Source: Saprospiraceae bacterium
Lineage (GTDB): Bacteria > Bacteroidota > Bacteroidia > Chitinophagales > Saprospiraceae
Assembly (NCBI GenBank): GCA_022448945.1
Contig: JAKVCV010000020.1
Coordinates: 1 to 64,000, forward strand
Length of the DNA stretch: 64,000 nucleotides
Direction of reading: 5' to 3'
The notes under the pieces were generated by a model. That model did no database searches, had not been told where the DNA came from, and saw only the letters and a list, made by a program, of their open reading frames with translations. The position numbers and the translations under genes were made by a program. Shown here piece by piece: positions 1 through 10,307 of the stretch; position 1 is the first letter of the stretch; each line of letters starts with the position of its first letter.

Positions 1-118
1 GAAGATCCTTGCCAGCAGTAAAAGCATCCTGCCATTTATTAGGCACTATTAATTCACCATCCTGCAGTTTACATCCCTGAAATTTTAACAACTCCTTTTT
101 ACTGATGGGATATTTCAA
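1..118 (-). CDS. Partial ORF at left edge, likely TTG start
   Basis: Reading the minus strand directly after the stop codon of the next gene gives an open frame of 39 codons that runs off the left edge. It begins with TTG immediately after the TAA (TAATTG), so it lies in the same frame as the upstream 306-residue gene. The predicted start is M-K-Y-P-I-S-K-K-E-L-L followed by a sequence rich in charged and aromatic residues. It could be a separate, translationally coupled gene with a TTG start, or the continuation of the upstream gene past a stop codon. No family was recognised. The absence of any gap and the clean frame support real coding, but the short length limits certainty. Confidence 0.4.
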   Translation of the reverse strand, partial: MKYPISKKELLKFQGCKLQDGELIVPNKWQDAFTAGKDL

Positions 119-1039
119 TTAAAGTTGCGATCTTTTTACTCCAACATTAATATCACTTTGAATAATGGGTTCAGAAAGCCAAAGAATAAGATCAAGGTTA
201 AAATCAAGACCACCTGTTACGGATGCTTCTGGAGAAAGATCATCCCCACCCTTATAAACCAAATAACCATTTCCTGCCAAAGAAGTAGTGATAGAACATT
301 CACCGGAAACTGCTAAAAAACCGACTACTTCTGCCCCAATTCTAACAGATCCTGTTACACTACCATTTACATTAATACCAATCTTGGACATACCTTCAGA
401 CCAGTTGACCTCTTCACTCGCAGCAATACCAGCAGTTCCTTTCAGCCTACCACTAATGAATAAACCGATACCAGTTGGATTTGTCGAAGGTATAATAGGC
501 CAATATATAGAAGGCGTCTCCATAGACCACTTCTTACCCAGTTCAAGTTTTAATTTATCATTGGTAATTTCAGCACTCCCTTTAATTCCATTCTTAAATT
601 CGTGTTGAGCTGTTCCTTTAAATTCGCCTTTTGTATTCATTTCTAATCCCACTTTGGATTTCCCATCATCACCTTTAGTCTCCTTCCCTATTTTAACATT
701 TACAGTTCCCTCACTATCTACTGTAAATCCGCCTTCCTTGCCTTCATCTGACTTATAGGACAAACCACCATAAACACTTCCATCTTTATTGGTACCTACA
801 GTAAGGTTTGGTCCGCCACCGGGATCAGATTGCACTTCATCGTGTTTTATTTTGGCCTTTTTCTTTTCAAGCTCAACTATTTTGGCCTCTGATCTTTCTA
901 TTATTGATTTCATGGAATTTAGATGCTCCTGCTCGGAAGCATCTATGGTGCCATCTTCTGCAAAATAATTTTGATATTTTACCAACTCCTTTTTATAATC
1001 ATTAAGCTGTTGCTTCAACGTATCTATAGAAACTTTCAT
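119..1039 (-). CDS. Uncharacterised protein with coiled-coil/EF-hand-like N-terminal module
   Basis: Function is not recognised. Residues 1-65 form a charged, probably helical segment containing DGTIDASE, which resembles the second half of an EF-hand loop but lacks the acidic residues at loop positions 1 and 3. The same module, aligned without gaps, opens the 230-residue protein at 2367-3059. From about residue 70 the protein is glycine, serine and threonine rich with alternating hydrophobic residues (many short stretches such as GSVYGGLSYK and GSVTGSVRIG), which suggests a beta-sheet or barrel-like body. There is no signal peptide, so it is either cytosolic or exported by a route not using Sec. 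It lies in a minus-strand cluster with the neighbouring lipoprotein and the partial gene that follows. One idea is a cargo or effector with a common docking module; this is inference. Confidence 0.6.
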   Translation of the reverse strand: MKVSIDTLKQQLNDYKKELVKYQNYFAEDGTIDASEQEHLNSMKSIIERSEAKIVELEKKKAKIKHDEVQSDPGGGPNLTVGTNKDGSVYGGLSYKSDEGKEGGFTVDSEGTVNVKIGKETKGDDGKSKVGLEMNTKGEFKGTAQHEFKNGIKGSAEITNDKLKLELGKKWSMETPSIYWPIIPSTNPTGIGLFISGRLKGTAGIAASEEVNWSEGMSKIGINVNGSVTGSVRIGAEVVGFLAVSGECSITTSLAGNGYLVYKGGDDLSPEASVTGGLDFNLDLILWLSEPIIQSDINVGVKRSQL

Positions 1040-1140
1040 AATTTGTTAATATTTAAATTTGGTTTATTGGTGACTTAATTATTCGGTATTTTTATTTCTT
1101 GTCCTGTAGATAGGAATTCAAAATCATAGCCTATTGAGCA

Positions 1141-2247
1141 CTATTTAAATACCTTGTCCTTATCTTCATTATATTCATAAGAAATCACCTTATATGTATC
1201 TCCTTCTTTATCAAGAATTAACTTTTCATATAAGTGCAAATTTTCATATTCTGTATGATATTCAAAGATATAATATTCTCTACCTTCTATAGGTTTATGA
1301 TAAGAATCCAGTAAAAAATGTTTTTGCAGGGCCCCGGTGACTGCTTCTTTTTCTGCCATCACCTGAAACCATTTTGCAGGGTCCCCTGCATCGTTACCCA
1401 AAAGGGCTTCAAGTTCAGTAGGATCTTGATGCTCCAGAGCTACAAAAAATGCATCAGCCACTTCATCTGCATTATTTCCTTCTTCTTCATGAGCGTGACG
1501 TTTGTCCCTGTTAGCGAAATATTCATAATCTTCAATATAAAATTGTCCATCTTTTTTGAAAAGCACTAAATCTTCATATAAGGTTATTTCCTCATGCTGT
1601 ACAGTATAATCAAACACGCAGCGAATACCTCCATCAACTCCATTACTTTGAACCCCTGTTCTTTCATATGACAATAACTTCCCAAATTTTTCTTTTTTCT
1701 CAAGGAAAGCAACTAATTGTTCTTCTGAAACCTCTGCACGTAAACTCTCAGACATCAATTTCGATATCTTTTCATATTCACCATTCTTACAATCCTCATA
1801 AAATTCGATAGCTATTACTTCTGCATCTTCATCGATTGTCAACATCTCAAGACTTGTTGCATAACGATAACCTTCAATTTTAAACCCATCTTCACGTTCA
1901 ATTAAAACAATTTCAGCATAAAGGGTTTGTTCAGAACGTGTTACTTCATACCGAGCGACAGCTTCAGTAAACCCCTCATATTTGCCAACCGTTACATTCA
2001 TAGAAGTAAAAGATTCTACCTTACCAAATGAGTCCATCTGTTTAAGTAAGTTTGTCCATTCTTCCATAGTTACAGAACTAGTCAAATTCTCATCCAAAAA
2101 AGGTGCTGTTTCTGCATATTCACCTGTTTTAAGGACTTCATAGAATGCACTAAGTGCTTCCTGCACCTTATCTTCTTTTCCATTATCACAACTAACTAGT
2201 AGTAATAGAGAAAAAATCGTGACTAACAATAAATTACATTTGTACAT
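1141..2247 (-). CDS. Lipoprotein of three NTF2/DUF4019-like repeats
   Basis: A lipoprotein signal peptide is visible: a hydrophobic stretch ending in LLLVSC, with the lipidated Cys at residue 20. The mature part consists of three similar units of about 110 residues (roughly 28-140, 141-255 and 262-368). Each starts with a helix of the type A..F(Y/F)..(L/C)..G(E)Y, has a middle strand ending in an aromatic-rich run, and closes with LY(A/E)..(V/L)(L)..(D/E)G...I.(G/D)Y.Y. This layout resembles NTF2-like folds such as DUF4019 or DUF3887, where the domain usually occurs singly. No catalytic residues are obvious, so a binding or scaffolding role at the membrane is plausible. It sits between the two proteins that share an N-terminal module, which suggests a joint function. 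The repeat reading is direct; the fold name is inference. Confidence 0.65.
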   Translation of the reverse strand: MYKCNLLLVTIFSLLLLVSCDNGKEDKVQEALSAFYEVLKTGEYAETAPFLDENLTSSVTMEEWTNLLKQMDSFGKVESFTSMNVTVGKYEGFTEAVARYEVTRSEQTLYAEIVLIEREDGFKIEGYRYATSLEMLTIDEDAEVIAIEFYEDCKNGEYEKISKLMSESLRAEVSEEQLVAFLEKKEKFGKLLSYERTGVQSNGVDGGIRCVFDYTVQHEEITLYEDLVLFKKDGQFYIEDYEYFANRDKRHAHEEEGNNADEVADAFFVALEHQDPTELEALLGNDAGDPAKWFQVMAEKEAVTGALQKHFLLDSYHKPIEGREYYIFEYHTEYENLHLYEKLILDKEGDTYKVISYEYNEDKDKVFK

Positions 2248-2366
2248 AAAATTGTATTTTTAAAGATTTAAATAAGTATTTATATTAAATATATGAATTA
2301 TACTGAAGTTAATTGTTTCTGTATTAATATTATTTTTATATCCTTATATACTCACATAAAAAGGAT

Positions 2367-3059
2367 CTAAACTTTGCAGCCATAAATATCTCCATCCCCG
2401 ATCATTGCAACGATATTTAAAGTACCCTCCTCAAAAATATAACCAATTTCAGTATCACCGGAATACCACTGTACCCAGGTATAAGTTATCCCTGTTGCTT
2501 TCTCGACTATTATATTAACATAAACACCGTCAGAATCAACATATTCAAAAGCTTCTGCAATATTTTTAACATCTGCCCAGCCATCTTTTTGAACACCAAG
2601 AACAATTTGTTTCTCAACCAAAGCGGGCAAATCCTTTAACCTTTCATATTGAGCATCAATATCAACTTTAAGATGCGTTGCTTTCTTCAATTCATGTGTT
2701 GATTCACCAAAAAGACATTGACCTTTAACATCGGGCATTTTACCAACGTGGTCAGCATGATCTTCACCGGTTAATTTGTCTTTAATTGTATGCGCTACAT
2801 CTGATACAGCATCTGTAACTGTTTCAATTACATTGGAGGCTTTATGAACAATAGACTCTCCTAAACTCAGTTCCTCTACTTTTTCTTTTATTGAATCTTC
2901 AATTTTTTCGATCATTGAATTCATCATGTTTATTTGTTGAAGCTCTATACCATCTAGTACTCCATCTTGTTTATATAGGTTCGAGTAGAAGTCAAGCGTT
3001 TCTTTTAGTTTTTTAACTTCCTGCTCTAACTTTTCAATTTCCTGAAGTTTTTTGCTCAT
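2367..3059 (-). CDS. Uncharacterised protein sharing N-terminal module with 119-1039
   Basis: Function is not recognised. The first 65 residues are a predicted coiled coil (KLQEIEKLEQEVKKLKETL) with the loop DGVLDGIE, followed by a methionine-rich helix (MMNSMIEKIEDSI). This matches the N-terminus of the 306-residue protein at 119-1039 in spacing and in most hydrophobic positions. A linker of about 45 residues with amphipathic character follows, then a C-terminal domain (about 125-230) with alternating strands and the motif TYTWVQWYSGDTEIGYIF. No signal peptide or membrane segment is seen. The gene is first in the minus-strand cluster. The different C-terminal bodies behind a common N-terminus are the pattern expected of a docking or sorting module, but no partner is visible in this window. 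Confidence 0.6.
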   Translation of the reverse strand: MSKKLQEIEKLEQEVKKLKETLDFYSNLYKQDGVLDGIELQQINMMNSMIEKIEDSIKEKVEELSLGESIVHKASNVIETVTDAVSDVAHTIKDKLTGEDHADHVGKMPDVKGQCLFGESTHELKKATHLKVDIDAQYERLKDLPALVEKQIVLGVQKDGWADVKNIAEAFEYVDSDGVYVNIIVEKATGITYTWVQWYSGDTEIGYIFEEGTLNIVAMIGDGDIYGCKV

Positions 3060-3427
3060 TATTTAATTTTTTAGTGCTTTAGTATTTTTTTGAATTATCC
3101 AGTGGCAACTAATGAAGTATATTTTTAATTCCAATAGAGTGAAAAAGGAAAAAAGGTTTTATACCCTACGCTCTCACCGCAATCAGACAAAATCTTTATC
3201 CAAAAATTTCCATGCGAGTTTTAATACGGCAAAATACGAAAAATGAAGCTAAATTGCAAATTGATTTCAATAATTACATTCTAATCAAACCGAAGTTGAA
3301 AACTTTAAATGAAAAATTAAGATATCTAAATGTAATAGTAGATTAAGGAAAAGATGAATAAACAAAAAACCCCTTTGAGTTGACTCAAAGGGGTTTAAAA
3401 TTATATTGAACAATATCAAGAGAAGTT
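3060..3427. other. Intergenic region between groEL and the accessory cluster
   Basis: Apart from the groEL terminator at 3367-3396, nothing could be assigned. The remaining 300 bases are AT-rich, have no convincing open frame, no tRNA T-loop signature, and no clear TAnnTTTG promoter site on the minus strand for the gene starting at 3059. Confidence 0.5.
3367..3396 (-). terminator. Rho-independent terminator of groESL
   Basis: A perfect 14-bp stem (AAACCCCTTTGAGT paired with ACTCAAAGGGGTTT) around a two-base tip lies 31 bases past the groEL stop codon. On the minus strand it is followed by TTTTTTG, the expected U-tract. The strength of the stem contrasts with the surrounding AT-rich sequence. 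Confidence 0.85.
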
Positions 3428-5071
<1,644 letters not shown>

Positions 5072-5127
5072 TTAATTTTTTTGGTTGAAAATAATTTAAA
5101 TAATTCGTTTGTTCTAAAGATTTCTGT

Positions 5128-5394
5128 TTAGTCTAAAATCAACAAGATATCATCTTGCTTCATAATAAGAAATTCTTCACCATTATGTGAAACTTCCTGA
5201 CCGGCATATTTACCATAAAGAACAGTATCATCAATTTTTACTGACATGTTTACATCTTCTTTACCAGGCCCCACAGCAACTACAGTTCCTTTTTGTGGCT
5301 TTTCCTTTGCTGTATCAGGAATAATAATACCACCTTTAGTTGTTTCTTCAGCTTTTGCAGGTTTTACCAAGACTCTATCATTAATCGGTCTCAT
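5128..5394 (-). CDS. groES: Co-chaperonin GroES (Hsp10)
   Basis: This is the heptameric lid of the GroEL chamber. The 88-residue protein has the family signature at its N-terminus ([11 protein letters not shown]), the mobile loop region [20 protein letters not shown], which carries the hydrophobic GIIIP tripeptide that contacts GroEL, and the closing pattern [11 protein letters not shown] followed by [12 protein letters not shown]. The length is within the normal range (about 88-97). It is the first gene of the groES-groEL operon. A TTCTGCCA direct repeat lies about 180-205 bases upstream and could be regulatory, but it is equally close to the divergent gene at 5760. Confidence 0.97.
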   Translation of the reverse strand: MRPINDRVLVKPAKAEETTKGGIIIPDTAKEKPQKGTVVAVGPGKEDVNMSVKIDDTVLYGKYAGQEVSHNGEEFLIMKQDDILLILD

Positions 5395-5759
5395 AGAAAA
5401 TTTATTTATGTTTAAGTTAAAAAATTACATGTATCGAAAATCCTACCTAGATTTATATAATTAATAAGTGGGAAATTTTTCTAATTCCCTATTAACACTT
5501 CTTGTGCCAAATTAAAATTTGTGTCTTTATGTCACCAATTCTTATGAGGCATTCTTTAATTCGTGTTATTTTGGCAGAAGCTTACTTTGTGATGGCAGAA
5601 TATGGCCATTAAATATTATCAATTTTTACTTTATAGAACCTTGACTTATGTTTATATATTTTATGATTAAATCAATTTAATAACTCAAAAGAACCAAATC
5701 CTTATTTTTTTTGTAGGTTATAGATTATATTTGAATAAATTAGATCAATAAACACTTAG
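5395..5759. promoter_or_regulatory. Divergent intergenic region upstream of groES and the GNAT gene
   Basis: This 365-base region must hold the promoters for groES (minus) and for the gene at 5760 (plus). TGGCAGAA occurs twice, at 5572-5579 and 5593-5600, with a 21-base period (two helical turns), and a small palindrome ATGGCCAT follows at 5602-5609. A TAnnTTTG-like site (TATATTTG) lies at 5726-5733, but the nearest upstream TTTG is only 12 bases away, shorter than the usual spacing. No inverted repeat of CIRCE type is present. The direct repeat is observed; a regulatory role is inference. Confidence 0.35.
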
Positions 5760-6857
5760 ATGCAGATAAAAGAAATCAAACATCATCAGCTATACGCTTA
5801 TATAAACTCTCAAGAATATAAGCATTCAGCTCATATAGCTATCAGCAAACAACGTGCAATGTCACATATACGGAACCCAAGAGCTAAAGCGGATGACCTT
5901 GTTTTGGTTCTATTCTATGTAGAAAAGGAAATGGTAGCATATTTAGGGGTGTTTGCAGATGATTTGCATTTTTCAACAGGTATAGAACATGTAGGGTGGT
6001 TAAGTTGTATGTGGGTAAATCCTATTATGAGGGGAAAGGGTGTTGCAAAAACATTGATTAATACGGTATTCAAAGCATGGGGCTACAAAATACTAGTAAC
6101 CGAATTCACTCCTGCCGCAGAAGGATTGTACAAACGAACTGGACAATTTATTGATCTGGCTAAACCTAAAGGTGTTCGAGGTTACTTGCGTCTGAATTCA
6201 GCCTACCTTTTGTCTAAAAAAGATTCTAAATGGAACAAATGGAAATGGTTGTTAAATTGTATAGACATGACATTTAACATTCCTAATGCCTTACGATTAA
6301 AATTAAAGTCTATTAATTGCCCAACTTTTGAATATATATCTGAGATCGATGAAGAAACCTGGGACTTTGTTGAAAAACATAAGTCAAAAGAATTGATGAA
6401 CAGAAACATGAAAGATTTGCAATGGTTAGCTAATAACCCATGGCTAATCTCTTCAGGGATTAAAGATCACACTGCTTCAAGATACAACTTTTCTTCAACC
6501 GACAAATCTTTTGTTTTTTTAAACGTAAAAATTTATGACAATGAAATGCAATTAAGTGGATTTCTAATACTTAGCATACGTAACAAAAACATAAAAATAC
6601 CTTATGCTTATTATAAAAAAGGTACAGAAGAATCGGTTATGAAAGTTGTGTACAAACATATGTTGGAACTAAAATTAAATATGCTGACTATTTTTCATTC
6701 TGCATTGGTTAAACAGGTAAAAACCAAACCTTCCCCTTTCTTTTTGAAGCGTGATTTTAAGCGACATTACATAATTGGAAAAGCACTTCGGGAACAAATG
6801 GAAGCTACTCCTGATTTTACAATACAGGATGGCGATGCTGATGCAGCATTTACTTAA
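5760..6857 (+). CDS. GNAT-family acetyltransferase with unknown C-terminal domain
   Basis: The N-terminal half (about 40-150) is a GNAT fold: strands LVLVLFYVEKEMVAYLGVF and VGWLSCMWVNP are followed by the acetyl-CoA loop RGKGVAKTLI (R-G-x-G-x-A), and the late motif AAEGLYKRTGQF gives the usual Tyr near the end of the domain. The substrate cannot be deduced. Residues 160-365 form a second domain that I do not recognise; it could be another, degenerate GNAT fold. The stop codon is only 23 bases before the kinase gene at 6881, so the two are probably co-transcribed and functionally linked. Given that kinase, a role in modifying a shared target or a small molecule is possible, but this is inference. 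Confidence 0.75.
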   Translation: MQIKEIKHHQLYAYINSQEYKHSAHIAISKQRAMSHIRNPRAKADDLVLVLFYVEKEMVAYLGVFADDLHFSTGIEHVGWLSCMWVNPIMRGKGVAKTLINTVFKAWGYKILVTEFTPAAEGLYKRTGQFIDLAKPKGVRGYLRLNSAYLLSKKDSKWNKWKWLLNCIDMTFNIPNALRLKLKSINCPTFEYISEIDEETWDFVEKHKSKELMNRNMKDLQWLANNPWLISSGIKDHTASRYNFSSTDKSFVFLNVKIYDNEMQLSGFLILSIRNKNIKIPYAYYKKGTEESVMKVVYKHMLELKLNMLTIFHSALVKQVKTKPSPFFLKRDFKRHYIIGKALREQMEATPDFTIQDGDADAAFT

Positions 6858-6880
6858 GCCTACTTTCAAAACATCAGATA

Positions 6881-9544
6881 TTGGCAAAGTACAGGTTAGA
6901 ATACAGTGGAATTACAGTTAAATTAGCTAATAAGCCCTTTGCTGGTGGAGGGGAAGGCAATTTATATGCTATTATTGAACCAACAAAGCTAAAGGGTTTT
7001 GTGGCCAAAATTTACCATGCACACAAGCTAACAGAGGTTAGAAAGAAAAAAATTGGATATCTTGCACAGTTCCCGCCGTATTCTACAGAAGAAAATTCCG
7101 ACGAACACCCCTCAGTTATTTGGGTAAAAGATGCGCTATATGATGGCGATAAATTTGTGGGTTTTATAATGCCCTATACCAATGGCGAAAAGCTTGAGAT
7201 ACTATGCATGCCAAAAATCCCACGTAAACTCAGACCTCAATGGAAACGATTTGATTTCAAGGCATCGGCCAATGCGCTTGACATGCGACTTAAATTATGT
7301 TTCAATATATGTGCGGCAATCCATCAAGTCCATTCAATGCATCGTTATATTTTAGTCGACATGAAACCCGACAATATCATCATTCAACCGAATGGTCTTG
7401 TATCTATAGTGGATACAGATTCTGTAGAAGTAGTAGAAAATGGTGTCAGTCTTTTTGATGCTCCTGTTGCAACCCCTGAATATACGCCACCAGAATTCTA
7501 TCAGGACCTTGACTATGATCCTACGGAAACAGAAACCTGGGATCGATTTGGTTTAGGGGTGATCCTCTACAAATTACTTTTCGGCATCCATCCTTTTGCT
7601 GCCAGCTCAGAGCATCCTTACGAAAATCTGGTAACATTACACGATAAAATTAAAGCTGGTCTTTTCGTTCACCATCCCGCAAAACAAAATAATTTTAAAA
7701 TTATACCACCGCCTCACAAGGAATTTTACAAAATCGATAAAAAAATTCAGGATCTGTTTTTAGCCTGTTTTGTGGATGGACACAGCAACCCCGATAACCG
7801 CCCAACTGCAGAAGAGTGGTGTGCTAACATATTGCTGGCACTGGATGATGAAGCAGCATACAAAAGATATGGTCATATTCTTGGCAAGGGTTTATTAACT
7901 TCTAGACCCCGGTTTGCACTGCCATCTTCGACTATACCTTTTCCTAAATATCCTGAGTCGACATTCAAGTTAGTTGAATTAAGCAAAACCAATGTAACTA
8001 TTAAGCCCCGAGTTAGTCAAATTGATATAACCCAATTAAAAGAATTTGATGAAAGTGCGAAATTAGATACTGGATCTATAGCTATGGGTTTATTTGCCTT
8101 GATAATAATTGCTACTATTATAACACCTTTCATGGCTATGGTTGCTGCAGGTTACTTGCTAAGAAAAGCTTATACGAACTTCACATCTCAAAACATCCAA
8201 GTGAGAAAGCAAGCAATCACTAATGAATTGTCAGAATTAAAATCGAAATACCGTAAAAAAAGTAAAACAGTTAAATCATTACAAAAAAAATTTAAAAGGT
8301 CTATCCGGAGAATAGTTCCTAAAGTAGAAAAGATCACAAAAACCTTAAAAACTGAGATTGACCAATTGAAAACATTCCTTCAACAACAAGATGAAAGGGT
8401 TAAGGAAATAGAAAAAAAAGCAATAGCACAATACAAAAACCTTAATAACAAATATGTGCAAAAAGCTCTTTCAAACCGTATAATCGCCAGAATAGAGCAT
8501 AAAGAATATGACAGCCTTACCAAAATTCAATGGGAATTAAATAAATCGCACAAAATAGCTGTAAATCTTTTAACGCAAAAAACTCCAATCAGTGAACAAC
8601 ACCCTAAATTTAAAGAAGGGAAAATTGAAATAGATAGTCTTGTTAAAGAAAAAAAATTAAAAATTAATACCAAGACCAGTGCATCTATAACGAAATTAAA
8701 AGAACAACAGCAAAAAGAAATTAACGAAATTATTGAACAAAATTCAAAAGACAACCACCTACTCCAAAATCTAAAAAGACTATTTAAAGGAAGTCGGTGG
8801 AGAGACAATGAAGAAACACTACTAAGCACTAAATCCTACCTAAAGCTATTAGATTTTTATTCCATCTCGCAAATCAAAAAAATTGACTCCAGAAATGGCT
8901 TCATCCATTTATTATCCGGAGTACACAATAAAATAAGTATTAAAGATTTTAAAGATCACAAAATTGTAATGAAAAATTTACTGCAATGGTTTGACGAATC
9001 AAAACATCAAAAAGAGTTTAAACTAAAAAAGATAGCTGAAATTAAACAACGATACCGATTAAAAACAAAAGAATTGGATGATCAGAAACGCATCAGTCTG
9101 AAGGGCCTTAGTCGAGAAAAAAAAGAACAGCTCGAAAAAGTCAAAATAGAGGTTCAGAAAGTCGTCTTAGGAGCTCCTTTCACCAAACTGCAGGAACAAC
9201 ATGAAACTGTAACAGAATACATTGATGAATTACAAACTGATTATGTTGAAGAAGAAAATTTAATACTGCAAGATTACAATATTTTACACGAACAGATCAT
9301 AAAAGAAAGTAAAGCAAAGGTGTCTTTAACTGAGCAAAACATAAAAGCGCTTGAAAACAAACTGCAGGTCTATAACAATAAAATCAGCCATCCAAAAATT
9401 CAGGCAAATTACAAACTATTCGAAACAGAACTTGGTCAACTTAAGAATGTTGTTAAAAATCTTGAAATAAAAGAATCCGAATACCAAAAATATCAAAACA
9501 TCTCATATTTTAGTTTTCTTGACCATATCATAAAACAAAAATAG
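6881..9544 (+). CDS. Membrane-anchored protein kinase, YegI-like (COG4248)
   Basis: A Ser/Thr-type protein kinase domain fills residues 1-330. Visible are the Gly-rich loop AGGGEGNLY (21-29), the ATP-binding lysine K43 in VAKIY, the catalytic loop LVDMKPDN with D160, K162 and N165 (HRD is replaced by LVD), the metal-binding D178 in VDTDS in place of DFG, and ATPEYTPPE for the APE motif. A hydrophobic stretch at about 400-426 is probably a transmembrane helix, followed by some 450 residues of lysine- and glutamate-rich coiled coil ending in YQNISYFSFL. This matches the YegI family, in which a C-terminal helix-hairpin-helix is often described; none is clear here. The start is TTG: it gives the same N-terminal length as the paralogue at 26408. 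It follows the GNAT gene by 23 bases. Confidence 0.85.
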   Translation: MAKYRLEYSGITVKLANKPFAGGGEGNLYAIIEPTKLKGFVAKIYHAHKLTEVRKKKIGYLAQFPPYSTEENSDEHPSVIWVKDALYDGDKFVGFIMPYTNGEKLEILCMPKIPRKLRPQWKRFDFKASANALDMRLKLCFNICAAIHQVHSMHRYILVDMKPDNIIIQPNGLVSIVDTDSVEVVENGVSLFDAPVATPEYTPPEFYQDLDYDPTETETWDRFGLGVILYKLLFGIHPFAASSEHPYENLVTLHDKIKAGLFVHHPAKQNNFKIIPPPHKEFYKIDKKIQDLFLACFVDGHSNPDNRPTAEEWCANILLALDDEAAYKRYGHILGKGLLTSRPRFALPSSTIPFPKYPESTFKLVELSKTNVTIKPRVSQIDITQLKEFDESAKLDTGSIAMGLFALIIIATIITPFMAMVAAGYLLRKAYTNFTSQNIQVRKQAITNELSELKSKYRKKSKTVKSLQKKFKRSIRRIVPKVEKITKTLKTEIDQLKTFLQQQDERVKEIEKKAIAQYKNLNNKYVQKALSNRIIARIEHKEYDSLTKIQWELNKSHKIAVNLLTQKTPISEQHPKFKEGKIEIDSLVKEKKLKINTKTSASITKLKEQQQKEINEIIEQNSKDNHLLQNLKRLFKGSRWRDNEETLLSTKSYLKLLDFYSISQIKKIDSRNGFIHLLSGVHNKISIKDFKDHKIVMKNLLQWFDESKHQKEFKLKKIAEIKQRYRLKTKELDDQKRISLKGLSREKKEQLEKVKIEVQKVVLGAPFTKLQEQHETVTEYIDELQTDYVEEENLILQDYNILHEQIIKESKAKVSLTEQNIKALENKLQVYNNKISHPKIQANYKLFETELGQLKNVVKNLEIKESEYQKYQNISYFSFLDHIIKQK

Positions 9545-9669
9545 GTCATTTATTATTTAATTAATTTTTAACGCACTATGTTAAAAAATTTGCAAAAAAA
9601 AATTGAAATTTGTATATTGAGTTTCTGCATATTGTGTAGAATAAATATTTATTCATACGAAGTTTAAGT

Positions 9670-10269
9670 ATGTTATTCAGAATTTTTTCCAAAGACACGT
9701 TTGAACCTATAACTGCCGAGCTAAACCAACTTTTCGAAACACTTGGTATTTCAAATTCAAAACTTAAAATAAGAACACAACCTGCTACTTATTTTAAACC
9801 TTATACGCACATCGTAGAAGGCGTTCTTGATGGGCACCAGTTTGTTCTTAGCCTAAGATCTTCCAAATTAAAGTCTGTAGCTACAAAAAACGAATTAGAA
9901 TTTATTATACATTGTAAAAATCCATCCTGGCTGGCACTAAACCTTTCGAATAAAAAACAAGTTGCAGTTAACAAAAAAAAGCTGGGAATGGAAGTTGTAT
10001 CTTTAAAAAGATTTGCGGATAATAATCTTGTTATCAGCTGTAATCAAAAGGCGTTTGTCGAACATGTGTTTGATGACAATTTATGCCAAAAAATAACACC
10101 ACTTTGCAAAACCAACTTTTCCAACTTCCAGATAGAACGAAAACGACTATATTATAGAGCCGACTGGCTACCCAATGACGCCAATAAGAGGCAAATTTTA
10201 TTGGACACTATTTTACTTTCAATTTCCTTGATTAAACAAATTGACAATTGGGAACCGATTAACAATTGA
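9670..10269 (+). CDS. Uncharacterised 199-residue protein
   Basis: I do not recognise this protein. It is mixed alpha/beta in character, with alternating strands in the first 120 residues (for example HIVEGVLDGHQFVLSL), no signal peptide and no strongly hydrophobic segment. It begins 125 bases downstream of the kinase gene on the same strand and may belong to the same transcript. The context suggests a role with the GNAT and kinase genes, but there is no direct evidence. The codon use is like that of its neighbours, which supports real coding. Confidence 0.55.
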   Translation: MLFRIFSKDTFEPITAELNQLFETLGISNSKLKIRTQPATYFKPYTHIVEGVLDGHQFVLSLRSSKLKSVATKNELEFIIHCKNPSWLALNLSNKKQVAVNKKKLGMEVVSLKRFADNNLVISCNQKAFVEHVFDDNLCQKITPLCKTNFSNFQIERKRLYYRADWLPNDANKRQILLDTILLSISLIKQIDNWEPINN

Positions 10270-10307
10270 TTTGCTTTTCAAACTGATATCATATTTTAAA
10301 CACCAAA

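Noticed and set aside
5395-5759. CIRCE operator for HrcA control of groESL
   Set aside because: The inverted repeat TTAGCACTC-N9-GAGTGCTAA was not found on either strand.
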